A stretch of 64,000 nucleotides of DNA, from contig NZ_KB895336.1 of the NCBI RefSeq assembly GCF_000374805.1, positions 124,001-188,000 of the forward strand, read 5' to 3'. Shown here piece after piece: positions 31,322 through 42,545 of this stretch (positions are counted from its first letter, which is position 1; each line of letters opens with the position of its first letter). The stretch is from Chitiniphilus shinanonensis DSM 23277 (lineage in GTDB: Bacteria > Pseudomonadota > Gammaproteobacteria > Burkholderiales > Chitinibacteraceae). Position numbers and translations under genes: made by a program. The notes beneath the pieces were generated by a model. That model did not search any database. It had not been told where the DNA came from and saw nothing but the letters and a program-made list of their open reading frames with translations.

Positions 31322-32497
31322 TCATTGCATGTTTCCGGCGAGTTCGAAGATGGGCATGTACAGCAGGAACACGATGGTCCCGATCAGCACGCCGATCACC
31401 AGCATCAGGATCGGCTCGAACAGTTTGGTGAACATCTCGATGGCGCGCTCCAGTTCCTCGTCGCAGAACTGCGCGGCGCGCTCGGTCATGGTGGCCAGTT
31501 CGCCGCTCTGCTCGCCGACACGCAGCAGCCGCTCCGACACCGGCGTGGTCAGGCCGTACTTGGGCAGCGTGCCGGATACCGATTGACCCGACTTGATGTC
31601 GACGATGGCGCGGGTCAGCGCCAGGCGCATCGATTGCGGCAGCAACTGCGCGGCCAGTTCCATCGCGCCGACCACCGACAGGCCGCCGGCCAGCAGCAGG
31701 CCCACGGTGCGATAGAAACGGGTAAGCGCGAACAGCCGGCGGTATTCCTCCAGCCGCGGAATGCGCCAGAACAGCTCCTGCAACATGGTCTGCACGGTCT
31801 GTGTGCGCAGCAGCGCGATGATCGCCGCGATGCTGCCGATGATGGCGGCGAAGATCAGCTTGCCGTTGCTGTGGACCAGCTCGCCCCACCACAGCATCAC
31901 CTGTGCGGCGAAGGGCAGGGTCTTCATGCTGGCGTAGATCTGGCTGAACTTGGGAATCACATAGAACAGCAGGAACAACATGATGCTGCCGCCGATGGTG
32001 ATGATGACCATCGGGTACACCAGTGCCGACACCACCTTCTTGCGCACCATGGCCAGGCGCGATTCGTAATGGTGGTAGCGCTTGAGCGCGTCGGCCAGGT
32101 GACCGGTCTTCTCGGCCGAGCCGACAGTGGCGATGTACAGCGGTGGAAAATGTTCGGCCATGCTGGACAACACGCGTGACAACGGCAGGCCCTGGTACAG
32201 GCCTTCGATCATGCGGGTGAGCACCACCCGGCTGCCGTCCTGGCCGCTCTTGTCGCGCAGCGTTTCGACGGCCTCGACCAGCGTCAGGCCGGCTTCGAGC
32301 AGGGCGATCAGTTCCTGGGTGAACAGGGACAAGGCGAAGTCGCTCTTCTTCTTCAGAGTGAAGCGACGTTCCGCCTGGATGGAAACGGCCTGCAGGCCGC
32401 GACTGCTGAGCCGTTCGCGCAGATCCGCCTCGTTGGACGCATCCAGCTCCAGCTCAGTCAGGCGCCCGGCCTGCAACGCTTTGACCTTATAGCGCAT
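31322..32497 (-). CDS. GspF/PilC-family inner-membrane platform protein
   Basis: 391 residues. Two GspF domains, with conserved FALSLFTQELIALLEAGLTLVEAVETL and LTRFYRTVGLLLAGGLSVVGAMELAAQ, and three membrane helices (about 170, 220 and a C-terminal one ILMLVIGVLIGTIVFLLYMPIF). It anchors the ATPase and the pseudopilus base. 37 nt upstream of the ATPase gene. Confidence 0.93.
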   Translation of the reverse strand: MRYKVKALQAGRLTELELDASNEADLRERLSSRGLQAVSIQAERRFTLKKKSDFALSLFTQELIALLEAGLTLVEAVETLRDKSGQDGSRVVLTRMIEGLYQGLPLSRVLSSMAEHFPPLYIATVGSAEKTGHLADALKRYHHYESRLAMVRKKVVSALVYPMVIITIGGSIMLFLLFYVIPKFSQIYASMKTLPFAAQVMLWWGELVHSNGKLIFAAIIGSIAAIIALLRTQTVQTMLQELFWRIPRLEEYRRLFALTRFYRTVGLLLAGGLSVVGAMELAAQLLPQSMRLALTRAIVDIKSGQSVSGTLPKYGLTTPVSERLLRVGEQSGELATMTERAAQFCDEELERAIEMFTKLFEPILMLVIGVLIGTIVFLLYMPIFELAGNMQ

Positions 32498-32533
32498 GGG
32501 GTATCACCCGGTAGGACTGCGGGGTGATACGGG

Positions 32534-32953
32534 TCAGTGCGCGACGTCCGCGTCTTCGCCCGTGCCGCCTTGCTTGCCGTCGGCACCAAAGGTCAGCAGG
32601 TCGTATTCACGGCCGTTTTCGCCGGGACGGCGGTAGACATAGGGACGATCCCACGGGTCGTTGGGGAGTGCCTTGGCGAGGTAGGGGCCGTTCCACTTGG
32701 TGGAATCGGCCGGCTTCTCCATCAAGGACTTCAGCCCCTGCTCGGTGGTGGGGTAGCTGCCGGTATCCAGACGGTACTGGTCCAGCGCGTCGGCCAGGGC
32801 CTTCATCTGGCCGGCGGCGGTCTTGGCGCGGGCTTCGCCCACCTTGCCGAACAGGCGAGGTCCGACATAACCGGCCAACATGGCGATGATCAGGATAACG
32901 ACCAGCAGCTCGAGCAGCGTGAAGCCGCGAGCGAGTAAGCGTTGGTGTTTCAT
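32534..32953 (-). CDS. gspG: Major pseudopilin GspG
   Basis: 139 residues. Leader MKHQRLLARG, then FTLLELLVVILIIAMLAGYVGP with Glu5, then the GspG domain: RLDTGSYPTTEQGLKSL, WNGPYLAKALPNDPWDRPY and the C-terminal calcium-site loop DLLTFGADGKQGGTGEDAD. It closely resembles the T2SS major pseudopilin, and argues for a type II secretion-like function. First gene of the operon. Confidence 0.92.
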   Translation of the reverse strand: MKHQRLLARGFTLLELLVVILIIAMLAGYVGPRLFGKVGEARAKTAAGQMKALADALDQYRLDTGSYPTTEQGLKSLMEKPADSTKWNGPYLAKALPNDPWDRPYVYRRPGENGREYDLLTFGADGKQGGTGEDADVAH

Positions 32954-33570
32954 TTGTAATTATCTCTGGGTGCGATGTTGCGACTCCGCGGCCGGCGATG
33001 CGCCCACGGGCTTCCCTTCCTCCGGCCACCATCGTAATACGCGTTTTGAACGTGGAGCAAGCGTGCCGTATGCGGCAAACCTAATATTGTCGCGGCTTTG
33101 ACGCCGATGACAACAACCAGGCCAGCTGGGGTCGGGACGACGCGTTGGGGTCCGTGTAAGTCGCTTCGGTTCCGTCCATGGGATGGCCGGGAGATGTAAG
33201 CCGACGGACTGTATCCTGCCCCGCTCAATGTGCCCGGCAATGCCTGCGTGACGGCGGGCGGATGTCGCCTGGCAGTCGGGGATGATGGATGGATGCGAAG
33301 CCTGGCCTCGCTTGGGGACGAATCTGTGCGTGAGCGAAGCATCGATCCCGCAACGATGCGGGCGGCCGGGTTGCGCAACACGGTGCGGCGCGCATGATGC
33401 ACGGCGCCATACTGCTACGTCTGGAAATCATCGGTGGCGGCGGGGTTTTGCTGTGCCGCAGCATCGGCGTGACCAATGTCAGCCAAAAAAAAGGGAGAGC
33501 AAAGGCTCTCCCTTGTTTTATCCACTCACCGGGCCGTTGGGCTCCGATGAGCGGAAGCGCCATTCGGCGC
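32954..33570. other. Gap between gspG and sodB
   Basis: 617 nt. Holds the sodB terminator at 33485-33519. It must also contain the promoter of the secretion operon, but no clear -35/-10 pair was seen. Overlapping frames on both strands look like chance in GC-rich DNA. Confidence 0.4.
33485..33519 (-). terminator. sodB terminator
   Basis: Stem AAGGGAGAGC/GCTCTCCCTT (10 bp), loop of 4 nt, followed on the minus strand by a run of eight T. Confidence 0.88.
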
Positions 33571-34164
33571 TCAGGCAGCGAAGCGTTGGGCGACGGCGTT
33601 CCAGTCGACCAGCTTCCAGAAGCCGCCGAGGTAGTTCGGGCGGCTGTTGCGATAGTCGATGTAGTAGGCGTGTTCCCACACGTCACAGGTCAGCAGCGCG
33701 GTATCGGCGGTGGTCAGCGGGGTGGCGGCATTGGAGGTGTTGACGATGTCCACGGAGCCGTCGGCCTTCTTCACCAGCCAGGTCCAGCCCGAACCGAAGT
33801 TGCCGGCGGCGGAGGCGTTGAAGGCTTCCTTGAACTTGTCGAAGCTGCCCCACTTGGCATTGATGGCGTCGGCCAGGGCGCCGCTCGGTGCGCGATCCTC
33901 GCCGGCGGGATTGGGGGCGAAGCCGTACCAGAAGAAGGTGTGGTTCCAGATCTGGGCCGCATTGTTGAACACGCCGCCGGCCGGGGCCTTCTTCACGATC
34001 TCTTCCAGGGACAGGGCTTCGTACTCGGTGCCCTTGATCAGGTTGTTCAGATTGGTCACATAGGTCTGGTGATGCTTGCCATAGTGGAAGGACAGCGTTT
34101 CCGCGGACATGTGCGGCGCCAGCGCGTCCTGGGCGTAGGGCAATTCGGGCAGTTTGTGTTCCAT
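33571..34164 (-). CDS. sodB: Superoxide dismutase [Fe]
   Basis: 197 residues. Converts superoxide to oxygen and peroxide. Metal ligands visible: His27, His75, Asp161 and His165 ([11 protein letters not shown]). The sequences [16 protein letters not shown] and FGSGWTWLV are of the iron type. ATG at 34164 ([10 protein letters not shown]) is the family start; the open frame upstream is ignored. Single gene with its own terminator. Confidence 0.96.
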   Translation of the reverse strand: MEHKLPELPYAQDALAPHMSAETLSFHYGKHHQTYVTNLNNLIKGTEYEALSLEEIVKKAPAGGVFNNAAQIWNHTFFWYGFAPNPAGEDRAPSGALADAINAKWGSFDKFKEAFNASAAGNFGSGWTWLVKKADGSVDIVNTSNAATPLTTADTALLTCDVWEHAYYIDYRNSRPNYLGGFWKLVDWNAVAQRFAA

Positions 34165-34345
34165 GTCGATCTCCGTGTTGTTCGAACGCAGGTGGGATTT
34201 TTGTGGTTGAAGCCGAGTAAGCAGCACTGGGGGCGGGCCCCGCGATTTTCAAGAGGCCGATTGTGCGGCTTCGGTGCATGCGTGGCCTGTGGTAGGCTTG
34301 CGGCCGACAGAATGAAGCCGGCCCTGCTGTCAGGAACAAATCAAG

Positions 34346-35272
34346 ATGACCATTCTATCCCTGATCCTCGCGCTTGCGCTGGAGCAGTTGCGCCCCATCA
34401 GCAATCGCAATCCGGCCTATCTGGCCTTTACCCGCCTGGCCAATCGCCTCAAGCGCGCGCTCAATGCTGGCGAATACCGCAACGGTGTCTACGGCTGGGT
34501 GGTGGCGATGGTGCCGCTGCTGGCGGTGGCCGCCGGCGTCTATTTCCTGCTGCGCTGGTTCAGCCCGCTGCTGGGCTTTGCCTGGACCGTGCTGGTGCTG
34601 TACCTCACCATGGGTTTCCGCCAGTTCAGCCACGCCTTTTCGGGTATCTCCAAGGCCTTGCAGGTGGATGACCTGCCCACTGCGCAACAACTGCTGGCCG
34701 AATGGACCGGCCAGCATGCCTCCGAGATGAACGCCGACGAGGTGTCGCGCGTGTCGGTCGAGCAGGGGTTGATCGACTCCTATCGCTATGTGTTCGGCAC
34801 GGTGTTCTGGTTCGTGGCGCTGGCCTGGTGCGCCGGCCCGGTGGGCGCGGTGCTGTATCGCGGCGCCAGCCTGTTGTCGCAGAAGTGGGGCACCTACGCC
34901 GAGGCCGATCCGTTCGGTCGCTGGGCGATGACGGTGCAGGAATGGCTGGACTACCTGCCGGTGCGCCTGACAGCGGCCAGCTTCGCCATCATGGGCGACT
35001 TCGAGGACGCGGTGTACTGCTGGCGCTCGCAAGCGCGCGCCTGGGGCAACTACGCGCACGGTATCCTGCTGGCCGCCGGCGCGGGCGCCATCGGCATCCG
35101 CCTGGGCGAGGCGCTGCACCAGGACCATACCGTCAAGTTCCGCCCCGAGATCGGGGTGGGCGATTATGTCAGTGCCGATTACCTGGCCAGCGCCGTCGGC
35201 CTGATCTGGCGCTCGGTGCTGTTGTGGGTGGCGGTGATCCTGCTGTTCAGCATCGCGCGCTGGCTGGCCTGA
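34346..35272 (+). CDS. CobD/CbiB-family membrane protein
   Basis: 308 residues with several hydrophobic segments (about 48-70, 78-92, 150-172, 235-252 and the C-terminus). N-terminus MTILSLILALALEQLRP and motifs YRYVFGTVFWFV, GDFEDAVYCWRSQA fit the betaproteobacterial CobD/CbiB-family group. True CbiB makes adenosylcobinamide phosphate, but no other cobalamin gene is nearby, so the role here is open. Followed by an FAH-family gene after 11 nt. Confidence 0.75.
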   Translation: MTILSLILALALEQLRPISNRNPAYLAFTRLANRLKRALNAGEYRNGVYGWVVAMVPLLAVAAGVYFLLRWFSPLLGFAWTVLVLYLTMGFRQFSHAFSGISKALQVDDLPTAQQLLAEWTGQHASEMNADEVSRVSVEQGLIDSYRYVFGTVFWFVALAWCAGPVGAVLYRGASLLSQKWGTYAEADPFGRWAMTVQEWLDYLPVRLTAASFAIMGDFEDAVYCWRSQARAWGNYAHGILLAAGAGAIGIRLGEALHQDHTVKFRPEIGVGDYVSADYLASAVGLIWRSVLLWVAVILLFSIARWLA

Positions 35273-35283
35273 GGGAGAAACGA

Positions 35284-35934
35284 ATGGCGACGATCCAGAT
35301 CGGCCCGCGCGAACTGCGGGTGGCGAACATTTTCTGCGTAGCGCGCAACTACCTGGCGCACGCCAATGAAATGGGCTCGACCATCGGCCCCGAGCCGGTG
35401 GTGTTCCTGAAGCCGACGTCGGCGCTGCTGGCCGAGGGCGAGGCGATCCCGCTGCCCGATTGGTCCAGCGAGATCCATCACGAGGCCGAGCTGGTGGTCG
35501 CCATTGGTCGCAGCGGGCGCAACGTCGACCGCGCCGCCGCGATGTCGTACATCGCCGGCTATGCGCTGGGTTTGGACCTCACCGCGCGGGACGTACAGGC
35601 CCAGGCCAAGAAGAACGGCCAGCCGTGGACGCTGGCCAAGGGCTACGCTGGTTCGGCCGCGTTGACTGGCTTCGTGCCGGCGGCGGCGATTCCGTTTCCC
35701 GGCGAAGTCACCTACCGCCTGGAGATCGACGGTGAGACACGGCAATACGCGGAAGCACGCCTGATGGCGTTCGACGTGCCGGCGTTGATCGCCTGGATTT
35801 CCGAACGCTTCGGCCTGACCGAGGGCGACCTGATCTACACCGGCACGCCCGAGGGCGTGGGCCCGATCCATCGTGGCGAAACCTTGCGCCTGGTGCTGGG
35901 CGGCTTGATCGACCAGTCGTTCACCGTTGCCTGA
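35284..35934 (+). CDS. Fumarylacetoacetate hydrolase-family protein
   Basis: 216 residues. VANIFCVARNYLAHANEM, VVFLKPTSALL, IHHEAELVVAIGR (metal-binding Glu) and GDLIYTGTPEGVGPI are classic FAH-fold motifs. Members act on acylpyruvates or oxaloacetate (decarboxylase/tautomerase). This short single-domain form resembles acylpyruvase (FAHD1/YcgM-like). In an operon with the CobD/CbiB-family gene. Confidence 0.9.
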   Translation: MATIQIGPRELRVANIFCVARNYLAHANEMGSTIGPEPVVFLKPTSALLAEGEAIPLPDWSSEIHHEAELVVAIGRSGRNVDRAAAMSYIAGYALGLDLTARDVQAQAKKNGQPWTLAKGYAGSAALTGFVPAAAIPFPGEVTYRLEIDGETRQYAEARLMAFDVPALIAWISERFGLTEGDLIYTGTPEGVGPIHRGETLRLVLGGLIDQSFTVA

Positions 35935-35951
35935 GCGCAGTCGCTCCATGG

Positions 35952-35979
35952 AAAACGCCGGCTTGATGCCGGCGTTTTT
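35952..35979. terminator. Bidirectional terminator between FAH-family gene and tsaD
   Basis: Stem AAAACGCCGGC/GCCGGCGTTTT (11 bp), loop TTGAT, T run on the right; serves both converging genes. Confidence 0.9.
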
Positions 35980-35986
35980 GTTGGTC

Positions 35987-37000
35987 TCAGGCGACAGGCA
36001 GGCTGTCCAGCGGCCAGCGTGGTTTGGCGCCGTAGCTGTAGTCGTGCCGGGCATGCTTCAACCGCATCGCCCCGGCGTAGGCGATCATCGCGCCGTTGTC
36101 GGTGCACAGCGCCAGCGGGGGATAGAACACCTGGTAGCGGCGCCGCGCGGCCGCGTCGTCCAGCCCGGCGCGCAATTGCCGATTGGCGCCCACGCCGCCC
36201 GCGATCACCAGTCGCTGCATGCCGGTCTGCTTCAGGGCCGCCAGACATTTCTTGGTCAGCACTTCGACGATGGCTTCCTGGAAGGCCGCGCAGATATCGG
36301 CACGGGTGGTGTCGTCCAGCGGCGATTGCTGCTGCACCAGGTTGAGCACCGCGGTCTTCAGGCCGGAAAAACTGAAATCCAGGTCGCCCGAATGCAGCAT
36401 TGGCCGCGGCAGCTTGAAACGCTTGGCGTCGCCCTGGTCAGCCAGCTTGGACAGCGCCGGGCCGCCGGGGTAGCCCAGGCCGAGCAGCTTGGCGGATTTA
36501 TCGAAAGCTTCGCCGGCCGCGTCGTCGACGGTTTCGCCCAGCAGTTCGTACTCGCCGATGCCGCGTACCGCCATCAATTGCGTGTGGCCGCCGGACACCA
36601 GTAGCGCGACGAAGGGGAACGCCGGACGTGGCTCGGCCAGTAGCGGGGACAACAGATGGCCTTCCAGGTGATGAACGCCGATCACCGGCTTCTGCAGCGC
36701 GAAGCCCAGCGCGTTGGCGACCGAAGCGCCAACCAGCAGCGCGCCGGCCAGGCCGGGGCCCTGGGTGAAGGCGATGGCGTCGAGTTCGTCCAGCGTGGCG
36801 CCGGCCTCCGCCAGGCAGGATTCGGTCAGCGGCAGCACGCGGCGGATGTGGTCGCGCGACGCCAGCTCGGGCACCACGCCGCCGTATTCGGTGTGCATGG
36901 CGATCTGCGAGTGCAGGCGATGGGCCAGCAGGCCGCGTTCGCTGTGGTAGAGTGCGACGCCGGTTTCGTCGCACGACGATTCGATCCCCAGGACCAGCAT
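35987..37000 (-). CDS. tsaD: tRNA N6-threonylcarbamoyladenosine transferase
   Basis: 337 residues. Transfers threonylcarbamoyl to A37 of ANN-decoding tRNAs with TsaB and Tsa[18 protein letters not shown], the metal-binding HHLEGH motif, [18 protein letters not shown] and VSGGHTQL are conserved. ATG at 37000 is the family start. Divergent from the rpsU operon, as in many proteobacteria. Confidence 0.97.
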   Translation of the reverse strand: MLVLGIESSCDETGVALYHSERGLLAHRLHSQIAMHTEYGGVVPELASRDHIRRVLPLTESCLAEAGATLDELDAIAFTQGPGLAGALLVGASVANALGFALQKPVIGVHHLEGHLLSPLLAEPRPAFPFVALLVSGGHTQLMAVRGIGEYELLGETVDDAAGEAFDKSAKLLGLGYPGGPALSKLADQGDAKRFKLPRPMLHSGDLDFSFSGLKTAVLNLVQQQSPLDDTTRADICAAFQEAIVEVLTKKCLAALKQTGMQRLVIAGGVGANRQLRAGLDDAAARRRYQVFYPPLALCTDNGAMIAYAGAMRLKHARHDYSYGAKPRWPLDSLPVA

Positions 37001-37154
37001 GGCGCGCTTCCAATGATGCAAAAAAGCGACATGCTAACCGCTCGCCGTCGCCAGCAACACCCCGCGCCTCGCCGCCCACGGTCCGGCATCGCTTGGTAGA
37101 CGTGACGAAGGGTCGCCAGACCGGCTCTAAGTGCTTGCCGGCAAAGAGAAGGTT

Positions 37155-37184
37155 TTGACACCGGCTTGCCAGTCGGCGTACACT
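37155..37184 (+). promoter_or_regulatory. Sigma70 promoter of rpsU
   Basis: -35 TTGACA (37155-37160, perfect), 18-nt spacer, -10 TACACT (37179-37184), about 50 nt before the rpsU start. Confidence 0.75.
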
Positions 37185-37233
37185 CCACGCCTTTCTCAAG
37201 TGTCTAACCCTAGACTTAACAGGATTTCGCTCG

Positions 37234-37446
37234 ATGCCTTCTGTACGCGTTAAAGAAAACGAGCCGTTTGAAGTAGCAATGCGCCGCTTCAAGCGCGCGG
37301 TGGAAAAGACGGGTCTGCTGACCGAACTGCGCTCGCGCGAGTTCTACGAAAAGCCCACCGCTGAGCGTAAGCGCAAGCTGGCTGCGGCCGTGAAGCGTCA
37401 CTACAAGCGTCTGCGCAGCCAACAACTGCCGCCGAAGCTGTACTAA
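37234..37446 (+). CDS. rpsU: 30S ribosomal protein bS21
   Basis: 70 residues. [21 protein letters not shown] and the basic C-terminus ([19 protein letters not shown]) are standard for bS21, a late small-subunit protein needed for initiation. First gene of the macromolecular synthesis operon, with its own terminator behind it. Confidence 0.98.
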   Translation: MPSVRVKENEPFEVAMRRFKRAVEKTGLLTELRSREFYEKPTAERKRKLAAAVKRHYKRLRSQQLPPKLY

Positions 37447-37469
37447 GACTCGCTGATCGAGTCCGAGCA

Positions 37470-37493
37470 AAAGGCCGCCTCCGAGCGGCCTTT
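37470..37493 (+). terminator. Terminator/attenuator after rpsU
   Basis: Stem AAGGCCGC/GCGGCCTT, loop of 6 nt, followed by TTTCGG. The T run is short, so some read-through into yqeY-dnaG is likely. Confidence 0.65.
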
Positions 37494-37618
37494 CGGCCTT
37501 TCTGCCGTGCCAGACGCGCGGCATTGTCTTCTCCCAATCCAGGTCACCCCGCCATCGACGCCATCCTCGCGTCGATTCCGCGTGGCGCGTGTCCGAGTGT
37601 TCAGCCCAAGGAGCATCG

Positions 37619-38059
37619 ATGAGTCTTAAAGCCCGTATCCAGGAAGACATGAAGAGCGCGATGAAGGCCAGGGAGACGGACCGCCTGGGGGCGATCCGCC
37701 TGCTGATGGCCGCCATCAAGCAGCGCGAGGTCGACGAGCGCATCGAGCTGGACGACGCCGGCATCGTCGTGGTCATCGACAAGATGCTCAAGCAGCGCAA
37801 GGACAGCATCGAGCAGTACGAGGCGGCCCAGCGCCAGGATCTGGCCGACAAGGAAAAGGCCGAAGTCGAAGTGCTGATCGCCTACATGCCGCAGCGCCTG
37901 TCGCAGGCCGAAATCGACGCCGCCGTGGCCGAGGTCATCGCAGCCCACGGCACCGCGCCCGCCGCGATGGGCAAGATCATGGCCGACCTCAAGGCCCGCC
38001 TTGCCGGCCGCGCCGACATGGGCGAGGTGAACAAGCTCGTCAAATCACGGATGGGCTGA
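37619..38059 (+). CDS. yqeY: GatB/YqeY domain protein
   Basis: 146 residues. MSLKARIQEDMKSAMKARE, DRLGAIRLLMAAIKQREVDER and AYMPQRLSQAEIDAAVAEVI match YqeY, a stand-alone relative of the tRNA-binding GatB tail. Usual neighbour of rpsU and dnaG. AAGGAG 5-6 nt before the ATG at 37619 fixes the start. Overlaps the GNAT gene by 1 nt (TGATG). Confidence 0.93.
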   Translation: MSLKARIQEDMKSAMKARETDRLGAIRLLMAAIKQREVDERIELDDAGIVVVIDKMLKQRKDSIEQYEAAQRQDLADKEKAEVEVLIAYMPQRLSQAEIDAAVAEVIAAHGTAPAAMGKIMADLKARLAGRADMGEVNKLVKSRMG

Positions 38060-38499
38060 TGCGGGCCCGGCTCGCCACGGCGGGCGATCTGCCGGCCGCG
38101 CTCGAACTCTTCGCCGCGCTCAATCCGGATGACCCCGTGCTGGACGCGGCGCACGCCGAGCGTGTCTGGGCGCAACTGCTGGCCCAGCCCGGCGCTTCGG
38201 TGTGGCTGGCGGAGGAACAGGGTCGGCCGGTCGCGACCTGCACCCTGTTGATCGTGCCCAACCTGACCCGCGGGGCGCGGCCCTACGGCTTGATCGAAAA
38301 CGTGGTGACGCTGCCGCAGTGGCGTCGGCAGGGCCATGCCCGCGCCGTGCTCGACGCTGCATTGTCGACCGCCTGGGCGGCCAACTGTTACAAGGTGATG
38401 CTGTCCACCAGCGCGCGCGAGCCCGGCGTGATCGATTTCTATCGGCGCTGCGGCTTCCGCGACGGCATCAAGACCGGCTTCGTGGCCACGGCGCCCTGA
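38059..38499 (+). CDS. GNAT-family N-acetyltransferase
   Basis: 146 residues. LATAGDLPAALELFAALNPDD at the N-terminus, the acetyl-CoA loop motif RRQGHARAVL (RxxGxG/A) at about 94, and a C-terminal DFYRRCGFRDG typical of GNAT enzymes. Substrate unknown. It sits between yqeY and dnaG, coupled to both, which is an extra gene in the usual operon. Confidence 0.9.
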   Translation: MRARLATAGDLPAALELFAALNPDDPVLDAAHAERVWAQLLAQPGASVWLAEEQGRPVATCTLLIVPNLTRGARPYGLIENVVTLPQWRRQGHARAVLDAALSTAWAANCYKVMLSTSAREPGVIDFYRRCGFRDGIKTGFVATAP

Positions 38500-38502
38500 T
38501 TC

Positions 38503-40389
38503 ATGGCGCGCATTCCCGACTCCTTCATCCAGGATCTGCTCAACCGCGTCGATATCGTCGACGTGGTGGAACGCTATCTGCCGCTGAAGAAGGCCGGACA
38601 GAACTACGCTGCCTGTTGTCCGTTCCACAAGGAAAAATCGCCCTCGTTCACCGTCAGCCCGACCAAGCAGTTCTATCACTGCTTCGGCTGCGGCGCGCAT
38701 GGTTCGGCCGTCGGTTTCGTCATGGAGTACGAAGGGCTGTCCTACCCCGAGGCTATTCGCAAGCTGGCCGAGTCGGTGGGGTTGCAGGTGCCGGAAGAGG
38801 TCGGCGGCGCCCCGGAGGCGCCCCGTGCCGAACCGGGCGTGCTGGATGCGCTCAAGCAGGCGAGCGACTTCTATCGCCAGCAACTGAAGAGTGCGCCACA
38901 GGCCATCGCCTATCTCAAGGGGCGCGGCCTGGAAGGGCGGACCGCCGCGCGCTTCGGCCTGGGCTACGCACCGGGCGGCGAGGACTGGCAGGCGCTGAAG
39001 CGGGTGTTTCCCGATTACGACTGGAACAAGCTGCTGGCCGAGGCCGGACTGGTGGTGGACAAGGAAGACACCAAGCGCCGCTACGACCGTTTCCGCGACC
39101 GGGTGATGTTCCCCATCCTGAACCAGCGTGGCGCGGTGATCGGCTTCGGCGGTCGGGTCATGGGGCAGGGCGAGCCCAAATATCTGAATTCGCCCGAGAC
39201 GCCGGTGTTCGAGAAAGGCCGCGAACTCTACGGCCTGACCCAGGCGCGCGCCGCAATCCGCGAAGTGGGGCGCGTGCTGGTGGTCGAAGGCTATATGGAC
39301 GTGGTGATGTTGTCGCAGCACGGCGTCGAGTACGCGGTCGCCACGCTGGGCACCGCCTGCACGCCTGAGCACCTGCGCAAGTTGCTCAAGCTGGCCGACG
39401 ACGTGGTGTTCTGCTTCGACGGCGACCGCGCGGGCCGCAAGGCCGCATGGCGCGCGCTGGAAAACAGCCTGGACCTGCTGGCGGACGGCAAGAAGCTGAC
39501 CTTCCTGTTCTTGCCCGAAGAGCATGATCCCGATTCCTACGTGCAGGCGTATGGGCGCGAGCGTTTCGAACAATGCGTGCGCCAGGAGGCCACGCCGTTG
39601 GCGCAGTTCCTGCTGCGCGAGTTGTCCGCCCAGGTGGAGCTGGAAAGCGACGAAGGGCGGGCCCGGTTGGTGCATCTGGCCAAGCCGTTGCTGGCGCGGG
39701 TCAAGGCGCCGGCCTACGCGGTCATGTTGAAGAAAAGGCTGGCGGAATTATGCCGCTTGGAATTGAGCGAACTGGAACCCATCTTGTCAGGACAAGACGG
39801 GCAAAAGTTCGGTGGCGAGCAACATGTGCGCGACCGGGCGCAGTCGGGCCGCAATGAGGATTGGCGGAACAATCGGGAGCGGGGTCGCGACGGCAAATGG
39901 CGCGACCGGCCGGCGCAACGGCAACCGATGACGCCGCCCAAGGTGCGGCAGGACCCCGTCGAGCGGCTGACCCAGCTGGTGCTGGCCGACCCGGAGCTGG
40001 CGCGCGGCGGCGAACCCGTGTGGACCGGTTGGCCGGCTCAGGAATCCACCCGTTTGCTGCGTGCGGTGCTGGATGCCGCGCGCAACTACGGACAGTTCGA
40101 AAGCGGCATGCAACTGGTGGAGCTATGGCGGGGCGAGAACGAGTTCGAACGCTTGTTGCGGCTGTCTTCGCAGGCCACGCAGATTTTCGGACGAATGGAG
40201 CGCGACGAGCGTCAGGTCGAGTTCGCCGAGACGCTGGCCGCGGTCGGGCAGGCGCTGGAACGACCGGCTACACTGGATCGCAAGGCGGAACTGGAGTACC
40301 GGGCAGGGAACGGCGGCCTCACCGAAGCAGAGAAAAGCGAGTACGAAAACCTGGTCCGCGAGGCGCAGCGGCAACGATTTCACCGGTGA
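38503..40389 (+). CDS. dnaG: DNA primase
   Basis: 628 residues. N-terminal zinc finger CCPFHKEKSPSF...FHCFGCG-type (here CPFH and CFGC), catalytic core with the TOPRIM motifs VVEGYMDVVML and FCFDGDRAGRKA, and a C-terminal helicase-binding domain. A low-complexity Arg/Asn-rich linker lies at about 440-490. Makes primers for replication. 3 nt after the GNAT stop. Confidence 0.98.
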   Translation: MARIPDSFIQDLLNRVDIVDVVERYLPLKKAGQNYAACCPFHKEKSPSFTVSPTKQFYHCFGCGAHGSAVGFVMEYEGLSYPEAIRKLAESVGLQVPEEVGGAPEAPRAEPGVLDALKQASDFYRQQLKSAPQAIAYLKGRGLEGRTAARFGLGYAPGGEDWQALKRVFPDYDWNKLLAEAGLVVDKEDTKRRYDRFRDRVMFPILNQRGAVIGFGGRVMGQGEPKYLNSPETPVFEKGRELYGLTQARAAIREVGRVLVVEGYMDVVMLSQHGVEYAVATLGTACTPEHLRKLLKLADDVVFCFDGDRAGRKAAWRALENSLDLLADGKKLTFLFLPEEHDPDSYVQAYGRERFEQCVRQEATPLAQFLLRELSAQVELESDEGRARLVHLAKPLLARVKAPAYAVMLKKRLAELCRLELSELEPILSGQDGQKFGGEQHVRDRAQSGRNEDWRNNRERGRDGKWRDRPAQRQPMTPPKVRQDPVERLTQLVLADPELARGGEPVWTGWPAQESTRLLRAVLDAARNYGQFESGMQLVELWRGENEFERLLRLSSQATQIFGRMERDERQVEFAETLAAVGQALERPATLDRKAELEYRAGNGGLTEAEKSEYENLVREAQRQRFHR

Positions 40390-40425
40390 TCGGAATTTAA
40401 TCGGCCGCTATCGGTCGTACCGATC

Positions 40426-40434
40426 TGATATAAT
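40426..40434 (+). promoter_or_regulatory. Extended -10 promoter of rpoD
   Basis: TGATATAAT is a perfect extended -10 element (TGN plus TATAAT). No good -35 is seen at the right distance. It is 37 nt upstream of the rpoD start and gives rpoD a promoter apart from read-through from dnaG. Confidence 0.75.
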
Positions 40435-40471
40435 CCTCGGTTTTTCCGAATCTTTCTGAGTCCCACGACAC

Positions 40472-42412
<1,941 letters not shown>

Positions 42413-42428
42413 AATGGCCCGTTTTTCC

Positions 42429-42505
42429 GGGCCTGTAGCTCAGTCGGTCAGAGCAGAGGACTCATAATCCTTTGGTCCTGGGTTCGAGCCCCAGCGGGCC
42501 CACCA
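42429..42505 (+). tRNA. tRNA with CAT anticodon (Ile2 or elongator Met)
   Basis: 77 nt with encoded CCA. Acceptor GGGCCTG/CGGGCCC (last pair non-Watson-Crick), anticodon loop CTCATAA, T-arm GGTTCGAGCC. No initiator features (no GGG/CCC anticodon-stem pairs). CAT tRNAs can be Met or lysidine-modified Ile; sequence alone does not settle it, though this type after rpoD is often Ile2. Confidence 0.93.
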
Positions 42506-42510
42506 GTAAA

Positions 42511-42545
42511 AAGGGTTGCAAGCATTTGCTTGCAACCCTTTTTCC
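42511..42545 (+). terminator. Strong terminator after the tRNA
   Basis: AAGGGTTGCAAGCA pairs with TGCTTGCAACCCTT (14 bp, minimal loop), followed by TTTTT. Confidence 0.92.

Noticed and set aside
29464-31431. 655-codon open frame antisense to the secretion ATPase gene
   Set aside because: Low-complexity His/Val/Gln-rich translation typical of antisense frames in GC-rich genes; the opposite strand has a clear GspE.
33225-33743. Overlapping 150-codon frames on both strands near the sodB 3' end
   Set aside because: They overlap the sodB terminator and coding end, and neither has a ribosome site or recognisable features.
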